Source: Bombella pollinis (GTDB taxonomy: Bacteria; Pseudomonadota; Alphaproteobacteria; Acetobacterales; Acetobacteraceae). From it: a stretch of DNA of 64,000 nt. Below the pieces are notes generated by a model that ran no database searches, was not told the origin of the DNA, and saw only the letters and a list, made by a program, of their open reading frames with translations. Below are positions 7,988 to 17,574 of the stretch, piece after piece. The stretch covers positions 310,001-374,000 of the forward strand of contig NZ_JANIDX010000001.1 in the NCBI RefSeq assembly GCF_026385485.1, written 5' to 3'. Each line of letters starts with the position of its first letter. Position 1 is the first letter of the stretch. The position numbers and the translations under genes were made by a program.

Positions 7988-9877
7988 TTAATTTTGCTCC
8001 AATCGGCTGACCGTTTGGCGTAATGGGTAAAGCTCTAGCTTGTGAATCACCGCTGCGGCGTTAGTGACCTGCACACTGAGTGTCTCAAGTGGGTTAGCGG
8101 GATAGATGAGGGCTGTGCCAACGGACATGCCCTCATTCGCAAAGACTTCTAGCGTGCTAGCATCCAACACAATCCGCAGCTTAAACCGCCGACTACCGGG
8201 CACGAGTGCAGAGGAGAACGTCCCGGTAAAGAAGGGATGGCTAAAGCCATGTAGATTACTTCTATCAAGCCATAATTGGCAGGAGAAACCATCAAACCCG
8301 ATGCTTAAACTCTCCCCTTGCCGGTTAGAGAACACCACAACAAAACGCCCTGCGCGCCCTTGCTCACCATCGGGCAGATTGCTGTTATGACGTTCCTCCA
8401 ACGCTGCATCTAAAACCAACTCTATCGCCTCCCCAGCAGGGATGGCCACTTGCCGACTGCTCTGCGCCTCTAGCCGTGAGAGCGGGAAAGGGATCGCCGC
8501 CTTACGCAAGGCTTCCAACTTATACGGGTTTTGGGCGATACGCAGCCACCCAGCCGTATCCCGCCGTAACACCACTTTCCGCGGCAGGGTCATAATACCG
8601 CGCCAGCTTTTATTGGGCAGTTCCTCGCAATACTGCCAATTATCTAGCCAAGCGATATAGACAGTTTGCTTCCCCGGCATGTTCTCATAGGTCTGAAGCG
8701 CGTAACTATCTTTGCCGAAATCCGTAAGGTCCACAATCGTATCATCTGGGATGAAACGCTCGCCATCAAACTGCCCGACAAAATATTGTGTTATGCTCCC
8801 CCCTTGTGGCCCACCGGGGTTGATAGACACAAACAACACCCAGCGTTTCTCACCGGGGGCTTCACCCTCAACCTCGACCTCCGCCAGGGCCGGACATTCA
8901 TAGTCCACTCCGGTAATGCCGGAAGGACCAAAGTCGCTCAAATGCATCCAATGTTTTAGGTCAAAGGAACCATAAAAGGAGACCTTATGCTCGCGGGAGC
9001 GGACCACGACCATAACCCATTTTTCAGTCGGACCGTGCCAAAACACTTTCGGGTCACGGAAGGAATTATGCCCAATATCCAGCACGGGATTGCCTTCATA
9101 ATCCTTCAAGGTCTGCCCGCCATCAGGGCTCCATGCGAGATATTGCGTCTGTCTTTGTGGCGTTGCCCGCGTGTAAATTGCCACTAATCCACCAGCCATA
9201 GGCGGCAAAGCCGGTGCCATAGGGACAGGAACATCCTTCCCTGCCACAGGATCATCCCTTAGGGCGGCTAAATACTCAGACTTTTGATGCCCCTGCAGAG
9301 GCCCTACAGCGAGGCGATCAATCTCTCGTTGGTCTTGCTCTCCCTTGCCCTCCAGAAGACGCGCGGCTTTTTGTGCGGCTGTCTCGACAGAGCCGGGCTG
9401 TGGTTTATCCTGCGTTCGTGCAGGAAAAAGGCCAGAGCGATTATCCCTATCTAAAATCGCACACCCGCTATAAGCCTCCCCGGCTTCTGTCTCATGAATC
9501 GCAATCGGGAGGTCCTGCCATGTATAGAGGTCCGTACTCACAGCATGACCCCAATGCACATGCCCAGCATAAGGCCCAAAGGGGTTATGCTGATAATAGA
9601 GATGGTAATATCGCCCATCAAAAATCAGCCCATTAGGGTCATTCATAAAACCCTTTGGAGGGGAGAAATGGATCTTAGGCCGATATTGTTGGTCCGCCAC
9701 CGTCTCATGCACATGCTGAGGGACAGGTGCCGTTGCATTACCCGGCTCCGCATGGGCGTTATTAGGCTGATCCGGTGCAGCGTTAGACCCGCCCCCCTCT
9801 GCTGCGCGCACTTTACCGCCCATAAAAGCCCCTGCTGCCAGAAATGATCCTAAAACCATACGTCGATTAACGGTCAT
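7988..9877 (-). CDS. Exported GH32 glycoside hydrolase (sucrose/levan hydrolase)
   Basis: A secreted beta-fructosidase of 629 residues. All three GH32 signatures are present: MNDPNG at about 78-83 (nucleophile Asp), FRDP at about 273-276 (transition-state stabiliser) and ECP near 327 (acid/base Glu). A C-terminal beta-sandwich follows. The N-terminus has a twin-arginine-like export signal (VNRRMVLGSF, hydrophobic core, VRA). The chosen ATG has a GAGG site about 10 bases upstream; a reading 13 codons longer is less likely. About 80 residues rich in Ala/Gln/Glu/Pro (roughly 152-230) are inserted between the YSG and VAIYT strands of the propeller. It would release fructose and glucose outside the cell. 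Confidence 0.93.
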   Translation of the reverse strand: MTVNRRMVLGSFLAAGAFMGGKVRAAEGGGSNAAPDQPNNAHAEPGNATAPVPQHVHETVADQQYRPKIHFSPPKGFMNDPNGLIFDGRYYHLYYQHNPFGPYAGHVHWGHAVSTDLYTWQDLPIAIHETEAGEAYSGCAILDRDNRSGLFPARTQDKPQPGSVETAAQKAARLLEGKGEQDQREIDRLAVGPLQGHQKSEYLAALRDDPVAGKDVPVPMAPALPPMAGGLVAIYTRATPQRQTQYLAWSPDGGQTLKDYEGNPVLDIGHNSFRDPKVFWHGPTEKWVMVVVRSREHKVSFYGSFDLKHWMHLSDFGPSGITGVDYECPALAEVEVEGEAPGEKRWVLFVSINPGGPQGGSITQYFVGQFDGERFIPDDTIVDLTDFGKDSYALQTYENMPGKQTVYIAWLDNWQYCEELPNKSWRGIMTLPRKVVLRRDTAGWLRIAQNPYKLEALRKAAIPFPLSRLEAQSSRQVAIPAGEAIELVLDAALEERHNSNLPDGEQGRAGRFVVVFSNRQGESLSIGFDGFSCQLWLDRSNLHGFSHPFFTGTFSSALVPGSRRFKLRIVLDASTLEVFANEGMSVGTALIYPANPLETLSVQVTNAAAVIHKLELYPLRQTVSRLEQN

Positions 9878-10099
9878 TCTTTGACCTCTCCCTCGCTTTA
9901 TTAGGGCATGACCCATCTTTAAGCTCGAAGGGAAAATGCCCTTTTAAGGCCCCTTCTTGCAAGTTGTTTACGCATCCCTGTGGATGAATCTTTAGACAGA
10001 TGGTCTCCCCTTTTTGCTCTACACATTGGCAGCGCGGCTAATCTGCTCTACCGTCTTTCTCACCGCAATTCGCCTCGTTGCTTTGCAGGAGCCAGCCTT

Positions 10100-11062
10100 A
10101 TGAGACGTCCCGACCCTTTTTTAATGAGCCTCATCGCCGCTGTCCTGTTAGCCTCCTTTCTCCCCTGCCCTCCCACATGGCAACCTTGGCTCTCCCGCTT
10201 AACATCACTGCTTGTTATTTTGATGTTCTTCTTCCAGGGAGCAAAGCTGCAACGCTCTGCTTTAGTTGAGAGTATCCGTAATTGGAGGTTACAAGGCAGC
10301 ACGCTCCTCGTGAGCTTTGCGCTGTTCCCCCTCCTTGGTGTGGGGCTTTATGCGCTCTGCCATCTACTCTCCCCCACGGGATTTTTAGGCCCTGACCTCT
10401 GGATAGGGGTCCTCTTTTTATGCTGCTTACCTTCGACTGTACAATCCTCCATTGCCCTTACCTCTATTGCGCGCGGTAATGTCCCTGCCGCTATTTGTGC
10501 TGCGACTGTCTCCAATATCTTGGGGATTCTTTTCACACCGTTATTAACGAGCCTCCTCCTCCATCGCAGCCATGGCGGCTCTGGCGTGCAGACTGTCCTT
10601 AATGTCGCCCAAGAGCTTCTTCTGCCCTTTATTGCAGGGCAGATTCTACAACCATGGGTTGGTCCCATCGTACGCCACCATAAGATTCTTCTCTCTTTTT
10701 CAGATAGAGGCTCCATCATCGTGATGGTCTATGCGGCGTTTAGTGTTGCCGTGCTGCAAGGCTTGTGGCATCGCGTCCCGCTCCTCACCTTATTGGGGGT
10801 TGGGCTGGTCGATACACTCCTCCTCGCCCTTACCCTTGCCCTCACCTTCCTCTTAGGCCACGGTATGAAGCAATCCATTGAGGATAATATCGCCCTGCAA
10901 TTTTGCGGGTCTAAAAAATCGCTCGCCTCAGGGGTGCCGATGGCGAATGTTATTTTCCCTAGCGGGGCAGGTATTGTTGTCCTGCCTTTGATGATTTTTC
11001 ATCAAATACAATTATTTATCTGTACTGTTCTCGCCCGCCATTACGCTAACCGCCCCCAATAG
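10100..11062 (+). CDS. Bile-acid:sodium symporter-family (SBF-like) membrane protein
   Basis: A 320-residue integral membrane protein with about ten hydrophobic helices. It resembles the YfeH-type branch of the bile acid:Na+ symporter superfamily, with a CGSKKSLASGVPMAN motif near residue 270 that is typical of that branch. The start at 10100 (AGGAG nearby) gives MRRPDPF followed directly by the first helix; the frame is open from 9980, but those 40 residues look non-coding. The substrate is unknown. The next gene begins 8 bases downstream on the same strand. Confidence 0.83.
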   Translation: MRRPDPFLMSLIAAVLLASFLPCPPTWQPWLSRLTSLLVILMFFFQGAKLQRSALVESIRNWRLQGSTLLVSFALFPLLGVGLYALCHLLSPTGFLGPDLWIGVLFLCCLPSTVQSSIALTSIARGNVPAAICAATVSNILGILFTPLLTSLLLHRSHGGSGVQTVLNVAQELLLPFIAGQILQPWVGPIVRHHKILLSFSDRGSIIVMVYAAFSVAVLQGLWHRVPLLTLLGVGLVDTLLLALTLALTFLLGHGMKQSIEDNIALQFCGSKKSLASGVPMANVIFPSGAGIVVLPLMIFHQIQLFICTVLARHYANRPQ

Positions 11063-11070
11063 AGGTCACA

Positions 11071-11565
11071 GTGCCGCGCTCTTTTGCTAAATCCTCCCCC
11101 ATTGCTGCTCTTTATATAGAACGCCTCCATGAGCATCTCAGCCTGACATCTATTGTACGGGAATGCTTGCTCGAATTACTAAGCCGCCCCGCTGCCCCAC
11201 CGACCTTGCAACATTGGATCACCACCATTTTGGAGCAAAATAAGGAGCAAGAACGGCAAATCAGCCATCGCCTCCGCCAACATGGGGAGAAACCACGCAA
11301 CGAGTCCGATACATTATCGGGTCTGCTTGATACGGTGGTGACCTATTTCCCCACAGGGGAACAGGCAACGCATCTATTAGGGGTCATGCTTGATATTGCG
11401 GGCTATCTCGCCCGCCTAAGAACATCCCTCGCCCTGCTCTTACTCTTAGCTGAGAAGCTCTCCTTGGCCGAGGATGCGGCCATCCTCACACAACTCCGCC
11501 ATAACAGCCAGAACGCTTCCCGCAGCCTCAAAGAGGTTCTGCCTGCCCTTTTGGATGAACCATAA
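11071..11565 (+). CDS. Hypothetical alpha-helical protein
   Basis: I do not recognise this 164-residue protein. It appears fully helical, with Gln/Arg-rich amphipathic helices, a hydrophobic stretch LALLLLLAEKL near residue 118, and no signal peptide. It starts at a GTG with a GAGG site 6 bases upstream, 8 bases after the SBF-like transporter stop, so the two are likely one transcript. A strong hairpin follows it. A four-helix-bundle fold is possible, but the metal-ligand spacing of ferritin-like proteins is not evident. Confidence 0.65.
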   Translation: MPRSFAKSSPIAALYIERLHEHLSLTSIVRECLLELLSRPAAPPTLQHWITTILEQNKEQERQISHRLRQHGEKPRNESDTLSGLLDTVVTYFPTGEQATHLLGVMLDIAGYLARLRTSLALLLLLAEKLSLAEDAAILTQLRHNSQNASRSLKEVLPALLDEP

Positions 11566-11568
11566 AGA

Positions 11569-11596
11569 AAAGGCACGCCCTAAAAGACGTGCCTTT
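11569..11596. terminator. Bidirectional hairpin terminator
   Basis: A perfect 9-bp inverted repeat (AAAGGCACG / CGTGCCTTT) with a 10-base loop lies between the convergent 3' ends of the helical protein gene and htpG. The A/T ends of the stem give a U tract in either direction. Confidence 0.75.
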
Positions 11597-11620
11597 CTCC
11601 GTATCATACGGCCTTAATCG

Positions 11621-13495
11621 TTAGGCCGTCACAGTCCCAGCGAGCAGGCCTGCGAGTGTACGGGCGAAGCCACTGGGGTCGGGGAGGGCCTCACCTTCCT
11701 GCACACGAGCGAGGTCCAGCAGAATACGGGCATGCTCTGCAACGCTCTCGCCCTTCTCCGCACGCTCTGCCAGAGCGCGAATGAGAGGATGACGGGGGTT
11801 AATCTCCAAGACCGGGGGCAGAGCGGGCATTTCCTGCCCAGAGCGACGCATAAGGCGTTGCATGGCTAAATCTGGCCCGCCTTCGCTAGCCAACACCACC
11901 GCACTCCCTGTCAGGCGTACAGTGCTGCGTACCTCCTTCACAGCCTCACCAAGAGCATCCTTCAGAGCGGGGGTTAGTTTTTCAACATTAGCTGCATCCC
12001 CTTGCTCCTCCGCCTCTAAAGCGAACTTCTCCAACTCACCATGAGCCTGCGCGACAGAGCGGAAGGTCTTGTCTTTGTAAGAATGGAGGCGGTCTGGCCA
12101 GAAGCTATCCACAGCATCAGAGAGCAACAGCACCTCCAACCCACGGGCACGGAAGCCTTCTAGCTGGGCAGAGGCCTTGAGAGCATTCAGATTATCCCCA
12201 ACGAGATAATAGATGGTCTCCTGCTCTGGCTTCATCCGGCTGATATAATCATCCAGCGTTGTCAGTTCATCATCATGAGTGGAATGGAAGCGAGCAAACT
12301 CCGCAATCTCCTGCCGATGTTCGGAATCCTCCCATAGCCCTTCCTTAATCACGAGGCCAAAATTATTCCAAAAGCCAGTAAAGGCCTCACCACCTTCCTG
12401 CGCGCGTTTTTTAACCTCGCTGATAACACGTTTGGTCACCGCTTTGCGGATACGTGCCAATACAGGGGTGGATTGCAGCATCTCACGCGAGACATTCAAG
12501 GGGAGGTCATCCGTATCAACCACACCTTGGACAAAGCGCAGCCAGTTCGGCACCAAATTGGCCTCATCCGTGATGAACATACGCCTTACATGCAGGTGAA
12601 TCCGGCTCTCCCGGCTGCTCTGCTCCATAAAATCGAACGGGCGCGCACCGGGGAGGAACAACAGAGAAGCAAACTCCACCGTGCCTTCGGCCTTCCAATG
12701 CAGGGTCGCATAAGGCTCATCAAAAGCGCGGGCTGTATGGCGATAGAACTCGGTATAATCCTCAGATGTAATCTCGGATTTTGGACGCAACCAGAGGGCC
12801 TTGCCCTCATTAATGGTTTCTTCCTTCTCCTTACCATCCTCGTCAGGCTCATGCAGCACGACTGGCCATGCGATATGGTCAGCCCATTTACGGATAATGC
12901 TGCGCAAACGCCACGAGTCTAAAAACTCCTCCGCATCATCTTTAATATGGAGGGTAATATCTGTCCCCGCATGCGCGCGCTCAGCAGGGCCAAGGCTGTA
13001 AGAGCCTTTACCTTCCGACACCCAGCGGGCAGCCACATCCTCCCCCGCCCGGCGAGAAATCACATCCACCTTATCAGCCACCATAAAGGCCGAATAGAAC
13101 CCCACGCCAAACTGACCAATCAGATTAGGGCGGTCCTCCGGCTTGGCGTTGCTCAGCTTCTCTCCAAACGCTTTGGTACCAGAGCGGGCAATCGTCCCCA
13201 GATTTTGGGTCAACTCCTCCGGGCTCATCCCCAATCCGTCATCAGAGAGCGTGATGGTTTTGGCCTTTTTATCCGCCTTGATATGGATAGACGGGGCCTC
13301 TGGCAGGGATAATGCAGGGCTCGTTAAAGCCTCAAAGCGGCGTTTATCCATCGCATCAGCCGCATTCGCCACAAGCTCACGCAGGAAGATTTCCCGGTCG
13401 GAATATAAAGAATGAACAACCAAATCAAGCAGCTGCCCGACCTCAGCACTAAAGCTATGCTGCTTCATCTCCGCTGCATTTTTGCCATCACTCAT
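11621..13495 (-). CDS. htpG: Molecular chaperone HtpG (Hsp90)
   Basis: Bacterial Hsp90, an ATP-dependent cytosolic dimeric chaperone. The N-terminal GHKL ATPase domain shows ELVANAADAMDK, the DDGLGM motif and IGQFGVGFYSAFMVAD; middle and C-terminal dimerisation domains follow, at a standard overall length. The ATG at 13495 has a GGAGGA site about 10 bases away; a GTG four codons earlier sits too close to that site. It is a single gene with a terminator hairpin behind it. Confidence 0.97.
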   Translation of the reverse strand: MSDGKNAAEMKQHSFSAEVGQLLDLVVHSLYSDREIFLRELVANAADAMDKRRFEALTSPALSLPEAPSIHIKADKKAKTITLSDDGLGMSPEELTQNLGTIARSGTKAFGEKLSNAKPEDRPNLIGQFGVGFYSAFMVADKVDVISRRAGEDVAARWVSEGKGSYSLGPAERAHAGTDITLHIKDDAEEFLDSWRLRSIIRKWADHIAWPVVLHEPDEDGKEKEETINEGKALWLRPKSEITSEDYTEFYRHTARAFDEPYATLHWKAEGTVEFASLLFLPGARPFDFMEQSSRESRIHLHVRRMFITDEANLVPNWLRFVQGVVDTDDLPLNVSREMLQSTPVLARIRKAVTKRVISEVKKRAQEGGEAFTGFWNNFGLVIKEGLWEDSEHRQEIAEFARFHSTHDDELTTLDDYISRMKPEQETIYYLVGDNLNALKASAQLEGFRARGLEVLLLSDAVDSFWPDRLHSYKDKTFRSVAQAHGELEKFALEAEEQGDAANVEKLTPALKDALGEAVKEVRSTVRLTGSAVVLASEGGPDLAMQRLMRRSGQEMPALPPVLEINPRHPLIRALAERAEKGESVAEHARILLDLARVQEGEALPDPSGFARTLAGLLAGTVTA

Positions 13496-13665
13496 GATGC
13501 GTTGCACTCCTCCAAAATGGCAGACTCCAAACAGGCTTCATCTTCGGCGGCCGCCTGCTCTACCGCAAAAAGATGGAGCAGATATGGGAGAGGCCTCCCC
13601 CGCTTTCAAGCATTCTTGGCAGCGTGAGAGGCCTCCAGCCTCATTATGGGGGCAGACCAACCGCC

Positions 13666-14463
13666 TTAGACGAGGCCGAGAGATGTCCCCTCATCCACCA
13701 CAATGGCCGAGCCATGCATCGCCACAGCCCCGGGGCCAGCAAGGAACAGCACAACCGCCGCAATATCCTCAGGGGTGGAGAAAGTCCGCTTGCTGGGGTT
13801 GGCCTCTGCCACAGCCTGCAACGCCTCTGCCTTTGTGGGGTCGTTTATCAACGCATCATGCATGGAGGTCTTAACCCGGCCCGGCTCAACGGCATTAATG
13901 TTAATACCTAGCGGCCCAAGCTCTAAAGCAAGGCTACGCACAAGGGCGGTAGCCGCGGCCTTACTGGCAGCATAAGCGGCATAACCGGCAAAGCTGTAAA
14001 AGCCACAAATAGAGGAAATCGCCACAATCTTCCCCCCATGAACATGGCCTTTCTTACGCCGAATATAAGGGAGGGAGGCCTGCACAACATGCCACATGCC
14101 GCTGACATTAATGCTCATCATTTTATCAAAGGCTTCAGGTGTTTCATCCGTAATGGGTGTCTCAAAAAACACCCCGGCGGAATGAACCACGACATCCAAC
14201 GTCCCTACCTTTGCGGCAATCTCTGCCAATAGGGCTTTTACCGCTGGGAAGTCCGTAATATTCACCCCATGAGCGCAGACGCGCACATCATGCCCAGCGG
14301 CTTTACCTGCGGCCTCAACAGCTTGTACGGCCTTTGTGTAGTCACGCTCCGGGCTGCTGCCTATCAGGATGAGATGGTCTCCCTCCTTCGCAAAGGCCTG
14401 TGCGATGGCAAGCCCAATGCCGGACGTCCCCCCTGTGACTAATACATGTCTCGCATCTGCCAT
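13666..14463 (-). CDS. Short-chain dehydrogenase/reductase (SDR)
   Basis: A classical SDR of about 265 residues with Rossmann motif TGGTSGIG at the N-terminus, the HSAGV segment, catalytic Ser in AISSICG, and YAASK (Tyr and Lys catalytic pair). The ATG at 14463 is preferred because it lies 7 bases behind GGGAG; the next ATG upstream is only 1 base from that site. The gene starts about 50 bases after the copB stop on the same strand, so it may ride on copper-operon transcription. Its substrate is unknown; sugar-alcohol or 3-oxoacyl substrates are common for the family. Confidence 0.92.
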   Translation of the reverse strand: MADARHVLVTGGTSGIGLAIAQAFAKEGDHLILIGSSPERDYTKAVQAVEAAGKAAGHDVRVCAHGVNITDFPAVKALLAEIAAKVGTLDVVVHSAGVFFETPITDETPEAFDKMMSINVSGMWHVVQASLPYIRRKKGHVHGGKIVAISSICGFYSFAGYAAYAASKAAATALVRSLALELGPLGININAVEPGRVKTSMHDALINDPTKAEALQAVAEANPSKRTFSTPEDIAAVVLFLAGPGAVAMHGSAIVVDEGTSLGLV

Positions 14464-14513
14464 CTTCATACTCCCTTTCCGAACGTGACAACCATGATAC
14501 AACCTTCCCTACC

Positions 14514-15434
14514 TTAGAACCAACTCCGAATCCCGAATGTAAAGCGCGCTTCGCTCGCTTTATCCCCACGGCGGCGGGCCATATGCCGCCCTTGGGTCAG
14601 GGGGGAATCATACGTCACGGCCACATAAGGGGCCATTTTGCGCCATAACTCATAGCGCAGACGCAACCCGGTATCGATATCCGCAAGGCCAGAGCCAATC
14701 CGCCGTTGTTTATCCGCTCGGCTATACAAATTTAGCTCCACCTGCGGCTGAAGAATGAGACGATTGGTAAGAAGAATATCATAAGAGCCTTCAAACCGCC
14801 CAGCCACGCCTCGGTCACTAAAATACCCTGTCGCTTGGACCTCAAACTGATACAAGGCCAGCCCCTCTATCCCAACAGCTCCCCACGCACGTGTTGGGCC
14901 GCTATCAAGGTCTAACCTTACGCCACCTTGGAGGTTGAAATAGGTGGAAATCGCCCGGCTATAAAGAAGCTCTTGGTCGCCATCGCGCACCCGCCCTTTT
15001 GTCATAGTGCCCTCTGTTTTAAGCCAGAGGCGGTTATAATCACCACCATACCAAGCCTCACCATCCCACCGCAAAGATGACCGCCCACCCGCTTGATAGC
15101 GGCCTTCAAACTCATCCAACACACCATGAAACCACCGCCCTTGATCCATCCCCTGTAGATGATGGCCAATATCCACCACCGGCTCACCGGGCGCATCTAC
15201 CGCTTTATGCACAAGGCGCGGCGTCTTTTTTACAGGCGCAAGCGGAGCGGCTTGCGTCTTATCCTGCTGAGGCCCCTGTTGAGGCGGTGCTTTTGGGTTC
15301 GGCTTCTTAGCGGGCATGGTCATATCCGCCATATCCATGCCAGACATATCCATATCCCCCATATCTTCAGCATGAAGCGGCGTGACAGCGAGGCCCACCA
15401 CAAGAGCAGCCCCTATCATTGTGATGTGTTTCAT
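14514..15434 (-). CDS. copB: Copper resistance outer-membrane protein CopB
   Basis: A CopB/PcoB-type outer-membrane beta-barrel, 306 residues. A cleavable signal peptide (ending LHA) is followed by a Met/Asp-rich copper-binding stretch (DMGDMDMSGMDM) and a Pro-rich linker, then barrel strands with alternating aromatic residues ending in a terminal Phe. CopB works with CopA in periplasmic copper sequestration. It overlaps the copA stop by 4 bases (ATGA), showing translational coupling. Confidence 0.93.
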   Translation of the reverse strand: MKHITMIGAALVVGLAVTPLHAEDMGDMDMSGMDMADMTMPAKKPNPKAPPQQGPQQDKTQAAPLAPVKKTPRLVHKAVDAPGEPVVDIGHHLQGMDQGRWFHGVLDEFEGRYQAGGRSSLRWDGEAWYGGDYNRLWLKTEGTMTKGRVRDGDQELLYSRAISTYFNLQGGVRLDLDSGPTRAWGAVGIEGLALYQFEVQATGYFSDRGVAGRFEGSYDILLTNRLILQPQVELNLYSRADKQRRIGSGLADIDTGLRLRYELWRKMAPYVAVTYDSPLTQGRHMARRRGDKASEARFTFGIRSWF

Positions 15435-17146
15435 GACACCACCACCTCACGGAACATCCCCGTTTGCATGTGATACATAAGATGGCAATGATACGCCCAA
15501 ACCCCACGAATATCCGCCGTTACAAGCACACTCATGCGGGAGCCGGGTTGGGAAATAACCGTATGTTTGAGCGGGCGATGCTGGTCATCCGCCCCTGTCT
15601 CCAACTCGCTCCACAGACCATGAAGATGAAGCGGATGTTCCATCATCGTATCATTAATGATGGTAAAGCGAACACGCTCCCCATAAGCGAGGTGAATCGG
15701 CCCGGATTCGGAATATTTCCGCCCGTTAAAACCCCATATATACCGCTCCATATTGCCTGTCAGATGTAAGATAATCTCGCGTGAGGGCGGGCGTTGGTCC
15801 GGCGGAGGACGCAGGGCGATGAGGTCGCTATAAGCAAGGACGCGGCGGCCCAGCCCTTCCAACCCATCACCAGGGCTTGTGACGCGCTCTATCGGGTGAG
15901 CTGCAACATTTTGATTCTCCACATTCACAGGGGGCGGGCCGGGGTCATCAATCTCATCAGCCGGGGCGCGGGCAATGGTGGGGGGCATCGCCATCTTCGC
16001 GGCCCCGTTTTTCATAGGCATGGCCATGCCCATATCCACCATACCCCGCACAGGCCTGGGGTCCATCGCAGGGAGCGAGCCTAAAAGCCCCTCATGCGGT
16101 GTTAATGTCCCACGCGCATAGCCAGTACGGTCCTCACTTTGGGCAAAGATTGTATAGGGCTTACCCTCTTGTGGGGTGAGTAACACCGCATATGTCTCAC
16201 CCGGCCCAATGCGGAACTCATCAAGATTAACCGGAACAACCGGATTCCCATCGGCCTCCACCAGCTGCATGGTAAGGCCGGGGATGCGGACATCAAATAA
16301 CGTCATCGCCGCAGCGTTAATCACCCGTAAGCAGATGCGCTCACCGGGGGTGAATAACCCACTCCACCCCTCCTGCGCGGGCTTGCCATTCATTAAATAA
16401 CGATACAACACACCACTTACATCGGAGATGTCAGTCGCGCTCATCCGCATATGCGACCATTGCAAGCGGCTCTTTAACGCAGCCCCTAATCCCCCAGCAG
16501 CACGGCTCTCCTGCGGCAGGGAAGCTATACTCCGTTGGCGGAAATTATAATAATCATCCTGCATCTTCAGATTAGCAACAATCTGCGCGGCTGAAACATC
16601 AGACCAATCAGAGAGGAGAATTGTATAATCACGCTCCGCTTTAGGCAGGAGAGAGGCCCCCGCAGGCTCGATAATCAACGCCCCGTAAAGCCCTGCGGAT
16701 TCCTGATGGCCCATATGGCTATGGTACCAATATGTCCCACTCTGCTGAACAGGAAAGCGATATGTATAACGCCCCCGCGGTGGAATCCCAGCAAAGCTTA
16801 GCCCCGGCACACCATCTTGCGCACTCGGCAGACGGACCCCATGCCAGTGCAGAGCAGTCGGCTCATCCATATGATTATAAACATGGATGACCACCTCCCG
16901 CCCTTCTTGCCAACGCAAAAGCGGGCCGGGCATGTGCCCATTCACACAATAACCCACACCATGCTGCCCTGCGATATGCATCGTCCGGCGCGTGATGTGA
17001 AGCTCAAACTCCAACGGTGGTAGCAAAGGCGCAGCTGGGGCAGTTTGCCGCCCCTTTGCCCGCGCACCTAACGGCGTAACTAGGCCCGACCCAGCCGCAC
17101 CCAACCCCGCCAAAAACTGACGGCGTGGCACATGATAAGATGACAT
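15431..17146 (-). CDS. copA: Copper resistance multicopper oxidase CopA
   Basis: A periplasmic multicopper oxidase that oxidises Cu(I) and binds copper. The 571-residue protein begins with a twin-arginine signal (PRRQFLAG). The type 1/2/3 copper ligands are intact: HWHG at 100-103, YHSHMGH at about 141-147, HPLHLHG near 510, and HCHLMYHMQTGM near the C-terminus. A Met-rich insert (DMGMAMPM) lies in the middle, as in PcoA/CopA. It is the central gene of the operon small protein-copA-copB. This is not the P-type ATPase that shares the same name. Confidence 0.95.
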   Translation of the reverse strand: MSSYHVPRRQFLAGLGAAGSGLVTPLGARAKGRQTAPAAPLLPPLEFELHITRRTMHIAGQHGVGYCVNGHMPGPLLRWQEGREVVIHVYNHMDEPTALHWHGVRLPSAQDGVPGLSFAGIPPRGRYTYRFPVQQSGTYWYHSHMGHQESAGLYGALIIEPAGASLLPKAERDYTILLSDWSDVSAAQIVANLKMQDDYYNFRQRSIASLPQESRAAGGLGAALKSRLQWSHMRMSATDISDVSGVLYRYLMNGKPAQEGWSGLFTPGERICLRVINAAAMTLFDVRIPGLTMQLVEADGNPVVPVNLDEFRIGPGETYAVLLTPQEGKPYTIFAQSEDRTGYARGTLTPHEGLLGSLPAMDPRPVRGMVDMGMAMPMKNGAAKMAMPPTIARAPADEIDDPGPPPVNVENQNVAAHPIERVTSPGDGLEGLGRRVLAYSDLIALRPPPDQRPPSREIILHLTGNMERYIWGFNGRKYSESGPIHLAYGERVRFTIINDTMMEHPLHLHGLWSELETGADDQHRPLKHTVISQPGSRMSVLVTADIRGVWAYHCHLMYHMQTGMFREVVVS

Positions 17147-17211
17147 TATATATTACCTAAAAAGACACATCATGAACGGCTAAGCCTTCCCAGCTTCGCC
17201 ATAAAACGCGG

Positions 17212-17574
17212 TCAAACAGGTAATAAAGCCGGAGGACGCCACGGCGCGGCCAATAATGAACGCGCTTTGATACAATCCTGATAAACAAGCAGCCTTGTGC
17301 CCCTAAAGGGCATAGGATGCAGCCCCTGGCCAGCAGGCCATAAGCCTGCATCACACACGCTATGATGACCCTGACAACAGGCAGGCATAGCCCCTGTCTC
17401 CCGCCCTTCATGAGCTAAGACAGGCCCCGCCCTCATCACCGCTGCGCTCTCCACCCTCATCATAGGCGGCTCCATCCCATCGGCCATTGCAGAGGGCATG
17501 ATAAAAGCTGGCAGCTGCATCAGCAGACACAGCACCACCCCCATCATCACCCGCCAAAATGACCACATAGGCAT
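17212..17574 (-). CDS. Small exported Cys/His/Met protein at the head of the copper operon
   Basis: A 120-residue reading frame with a hydrophobic N-terminal signal (VMMGVVLCLLMQLPAF), several Met residues and a PACCQGHHSVC cluster that could bind copper. It starts upstream of copA on the same strand, 65 bases away. The position and the Cys/His cluster recall the small DUF2946-type proteins often found in copper clusters, but similarity is too weak to name it. Overlapping frames exist at 17157-17411 and 17408-17605; I prefer this one because only it has a coherent signal peptide and metal-site motif. Confidence 0.5.
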   Translation of the reverse strand: MPMWSFWRVMMGVVLCLLMQLPAFIMPSAMADGMEPPMMRVESAAVMRAGPVLAHEGRETGAMPACCQGHHSVCDAGLWPAGQGLHPMPFRGTRLLVYQDCIKARSLLAAPWRPPALLPV

